A DNA stretch of 6,799 nucleotides, taken from the NCBI GenBank assembly GCA_015494385.1, contig WGBJ01000480.1:1-6799 (forward strand), written 5' to 3'. This document shows, piece by piece, positions 5,470 to 6,799 of this stretch. Below the pieces are notes generated by a model, which was given only the letters and a program-made list of their open reading frames with translations, had not been told where the DNA came from and searched no databases. Made by a program: the position numbers and the translations under genes. The DNA is from Marinosulfonomonas sp. (GTDB lineage: Bacteria > Pseudomonadota > Alphaproteobacteria > Rhodobacterales > Rhodobacteraceae). The number at the start of each line of letters is the position of its first letter. Position 1 is the first letter of the stretch.

Positions 5470-6799
5470 TTCACCCCCTTGGTGCCATCGAATTTCTTCT
5501 CCAGATCGGCCCAGCATTCCACATAATCATCCTGAACCGGCGCCTCGTAGGCGGCGAAATCGGTCAGGTGCTGCGGGAAGCGGGTCTCGAACATGAACGA
5601 CATGGTGTTGTCCAGAAACTCGGGTTTCAGATCGGCGTTGCTGGCCCCCTCGAAGGCGTCGCGATCGGGGCCATGCGGGATCATCATGTTGTGCAGGCTC
5701 ATGCCGCCGGGGACGAACCCTTCGGGCTTGGCGTCATAGATGCCATAAATATTGCCCATCAGTTCGGACATGATGTTCTTGTGATACCACGGCGGGCGGA
5801 AGGTGTTTTCCGCCACCATCCAGCGTTCGCGAAACAGCACAAAGTCGATATTCGCGGTGCCCGGCGTGCCGGACGGGGCAGTCAGAACGGTAAAAATCGA
5901 CGGGTCGGGGTGGTCAAACAGGATCGCGCCAACAGGGGAAAAGGTGCGCAGGTCGTATTTACAGGCGGCATAGTTGCCGTGCCACGCGACCACATCCAGC
6001 GGCGAGTGATCAATGAAGGTTTCGTGGAATTGCCCACCCCATTTAATGATCACACGGCTTTTCGCCTCGCGATCCTCGAACGCCGCGACGGGCGTTTTGA
6101 AATCGCGCGGGTTGGCAAGGCAGTTGGCGCCGATTGGTCCGCGCGAGGGCAGATCGAATTTCTGGCCGTAATTCTCGCAAACAAACCCGCGGGCGGGGCC
6201 TTCGATCAGTTCGACTCGAAACACCATGCCGCGCGGCAGAATGGCGATTTCCTTTGGCTCCAGATCAATGATGCCCAGTTCGGTGCAAAACCGCAGCCGC
6301 CCCTCTTGCGGAACCACCAGCAATTCGCTGTCGGCCGAGTAGAAATATTCATCCTGCATCGATTCCGTGATCAGATAGATATGGCTGGCCATGCCCACCT
6401 GCGTATTCACATCCCCCGCCGTGGTCATCGTGCGCATACCGGTGACAAAACTCAGTTTTTCATCCCCATGCGGCACCGGATCCCAACGGTATTGGCCCAG
6501 CGACAGGGTGTCAGGATTGATGTTCGGTGCGGATTTCCAATAGGGCATTTCAATCCGCGCAAAGCGCGATACATGCCGCACCGAGGGTCGGATGCGGTAA
6601 CACCATGTGCGCTCGTTCTGCCCGCGCGGTGCAGTAAACGCCGTGCCAGACAGTTGTTCGGCATACAGCCCATATTCGCATTTCTGCGGGCTGTTCATCC
6701 CTTGGGGCAAGGCGCCGGGCAAGGCTTCGGTTTCGAAATCATTGCCAAATCCGGGCATATATCCGTCAGTGGTTCCGCAAGCGGAATTGGCACGGGTCA
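5466..6799 (-). CDS. hmgA: homogentisate 1,2-dioxygenase, start at or just beyond the right edge
   Basis: This Fe(II) enzyme opens the ring of homogentisate with O2 to give 4-maleylacetoacetate. Numbering from the Met at 6758, the iron ligands expected from the human enzyme are H326 and E332 ([12 protein letters not shown]) and H362 (IPHGPD), with the catalytic His at H283 (FDHPD). The N-terminal signature [18 protein letters not shown] and [14 protein letters not shown] are also clear. From that Met the protein has 430 residues, close to family length. However, the frame stays open upstream to the window edge and reads [13 protein letters not shown] before MPGFG. Homologues have a conserved Tyr just before the position of this Met, so the true start is probably upstream. 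The outermost two bases read TG on the minus strand, so an ATG would result if the next base outside is T on the plus strand. The stop overlaps the maiA start. It is probably the first gene of the operon. Confidence 0.97.
   Translation of the reverse strand, partial: TRANSACGTTDGYMPGFGNDFETEALPGALPQGMNSPQKCEYGLYAEQLSGTAFTAPRGQNERTWCYRIRPSVRHVSRFARIEMPYWKSAPNINPDTLSLGQYRWDPVPHGDEKLSFVTGMRTMTTAGDVNTQVGMASHIYLITESMQDEYFYSADSELLVVPQEGRLRFCTELGIIDLEPKEIAILPRGMVFRVELIEGPARGFVCENYGQKFDLPSRGPIGANCLANPRDFKTPVAAFEDREAKSRVIIKWGGQFHETFIDHSPLDVVAWHGNYAACKYDLRTFSPVGAILFDHPDPSIFTVLTAPSGTPGTANIDFVLFRERWMVAENTFRPPWYHKNIMSELMGNIYGIYDAKPEGFVPGGMSLHNMMIPHGPDRDAFEGASNADLKPEFLDNTMSFMFETRFPQHLTDFAAYEAPVQDDYVECWADLEKKFDGTKGVK

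Noticed and set aside
5470..5517. 16-codon upstream extension of maiA to an ATG at 5517
   Set aside because: It would overlap hmgA by about 50 bases and add residues not found in the family. The Met at 5469 matches the family start and forms an ATGA overlap.

Overview
The window looks like part of an alphaproteobacterial chromosome, most likely from the Rhodobacteraceae/Roseobacter group. This rests on three things: moderately high GC judged by eye, a DUF2585 (UPF0314) membrane protein, a family I know mainly from Alphaproteobacteria, and the general character of the proteins. No species can be named. Almost all of it codes for protein, and no stretch of 300 bases lacks a gene. The largest gap is about 90 bases (53-143) and holds a pair of hairpins. 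No tRNA, rRNA, CRISPR array, transposase or attachment site was seen.

Right part (3556-6799, minus strand): a tightly packed homogentisate operon transcribed right to left. Homogentisate 1,2-dioxygenase (hmgA) overlaps maleylacetoacetate isomerase (maiA) by an ATGA, and fumarylacetoacetase (fahA) follows 9 bases later. Together they convert homogentisate to fumarate and acetoacetate, the central route for tyrosine, phenylalanine and hydroxyphenylacetate breakdown. All the metal and catalytic residues I could place in HmgA and FahA are present. The true hmgA start probably lies at or just beyond the right edge.

Middle (2963-3529, plus strand): one gene in the opposite direction, encoding a multi-pass membrane protein of the DUF2585 family. 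It converges on fahA with 26 bases between them, and it diverges from the next minus-strand gene across a 58-base region that must hold two start signals.

Left part (1-2904, minus strand): a second compact cassette. A metallo-beta-lactamase-fold protein (1954-2904) has kept the first zinc site but lost the second. Then comes a class A FAD aromatic monooxygenase (333-1943), followed with no intervening base (TAAATG) by a 62-residue DUF2783 protein (144-332). The flavoprotein plus tiny partner resembles the two-component 3-hydroxyphenylacetate 6-hydroxylase MhaAB of Pseudomonas putida, where a small coupling protein is essential and the product is homogentisate. The inference is that this cassette makes homogentisate, or a related hydroquinone, and the right-hand operon consumes it. 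Beyond the hairpins, the first codons of another minus-strand gene run off the left edge.
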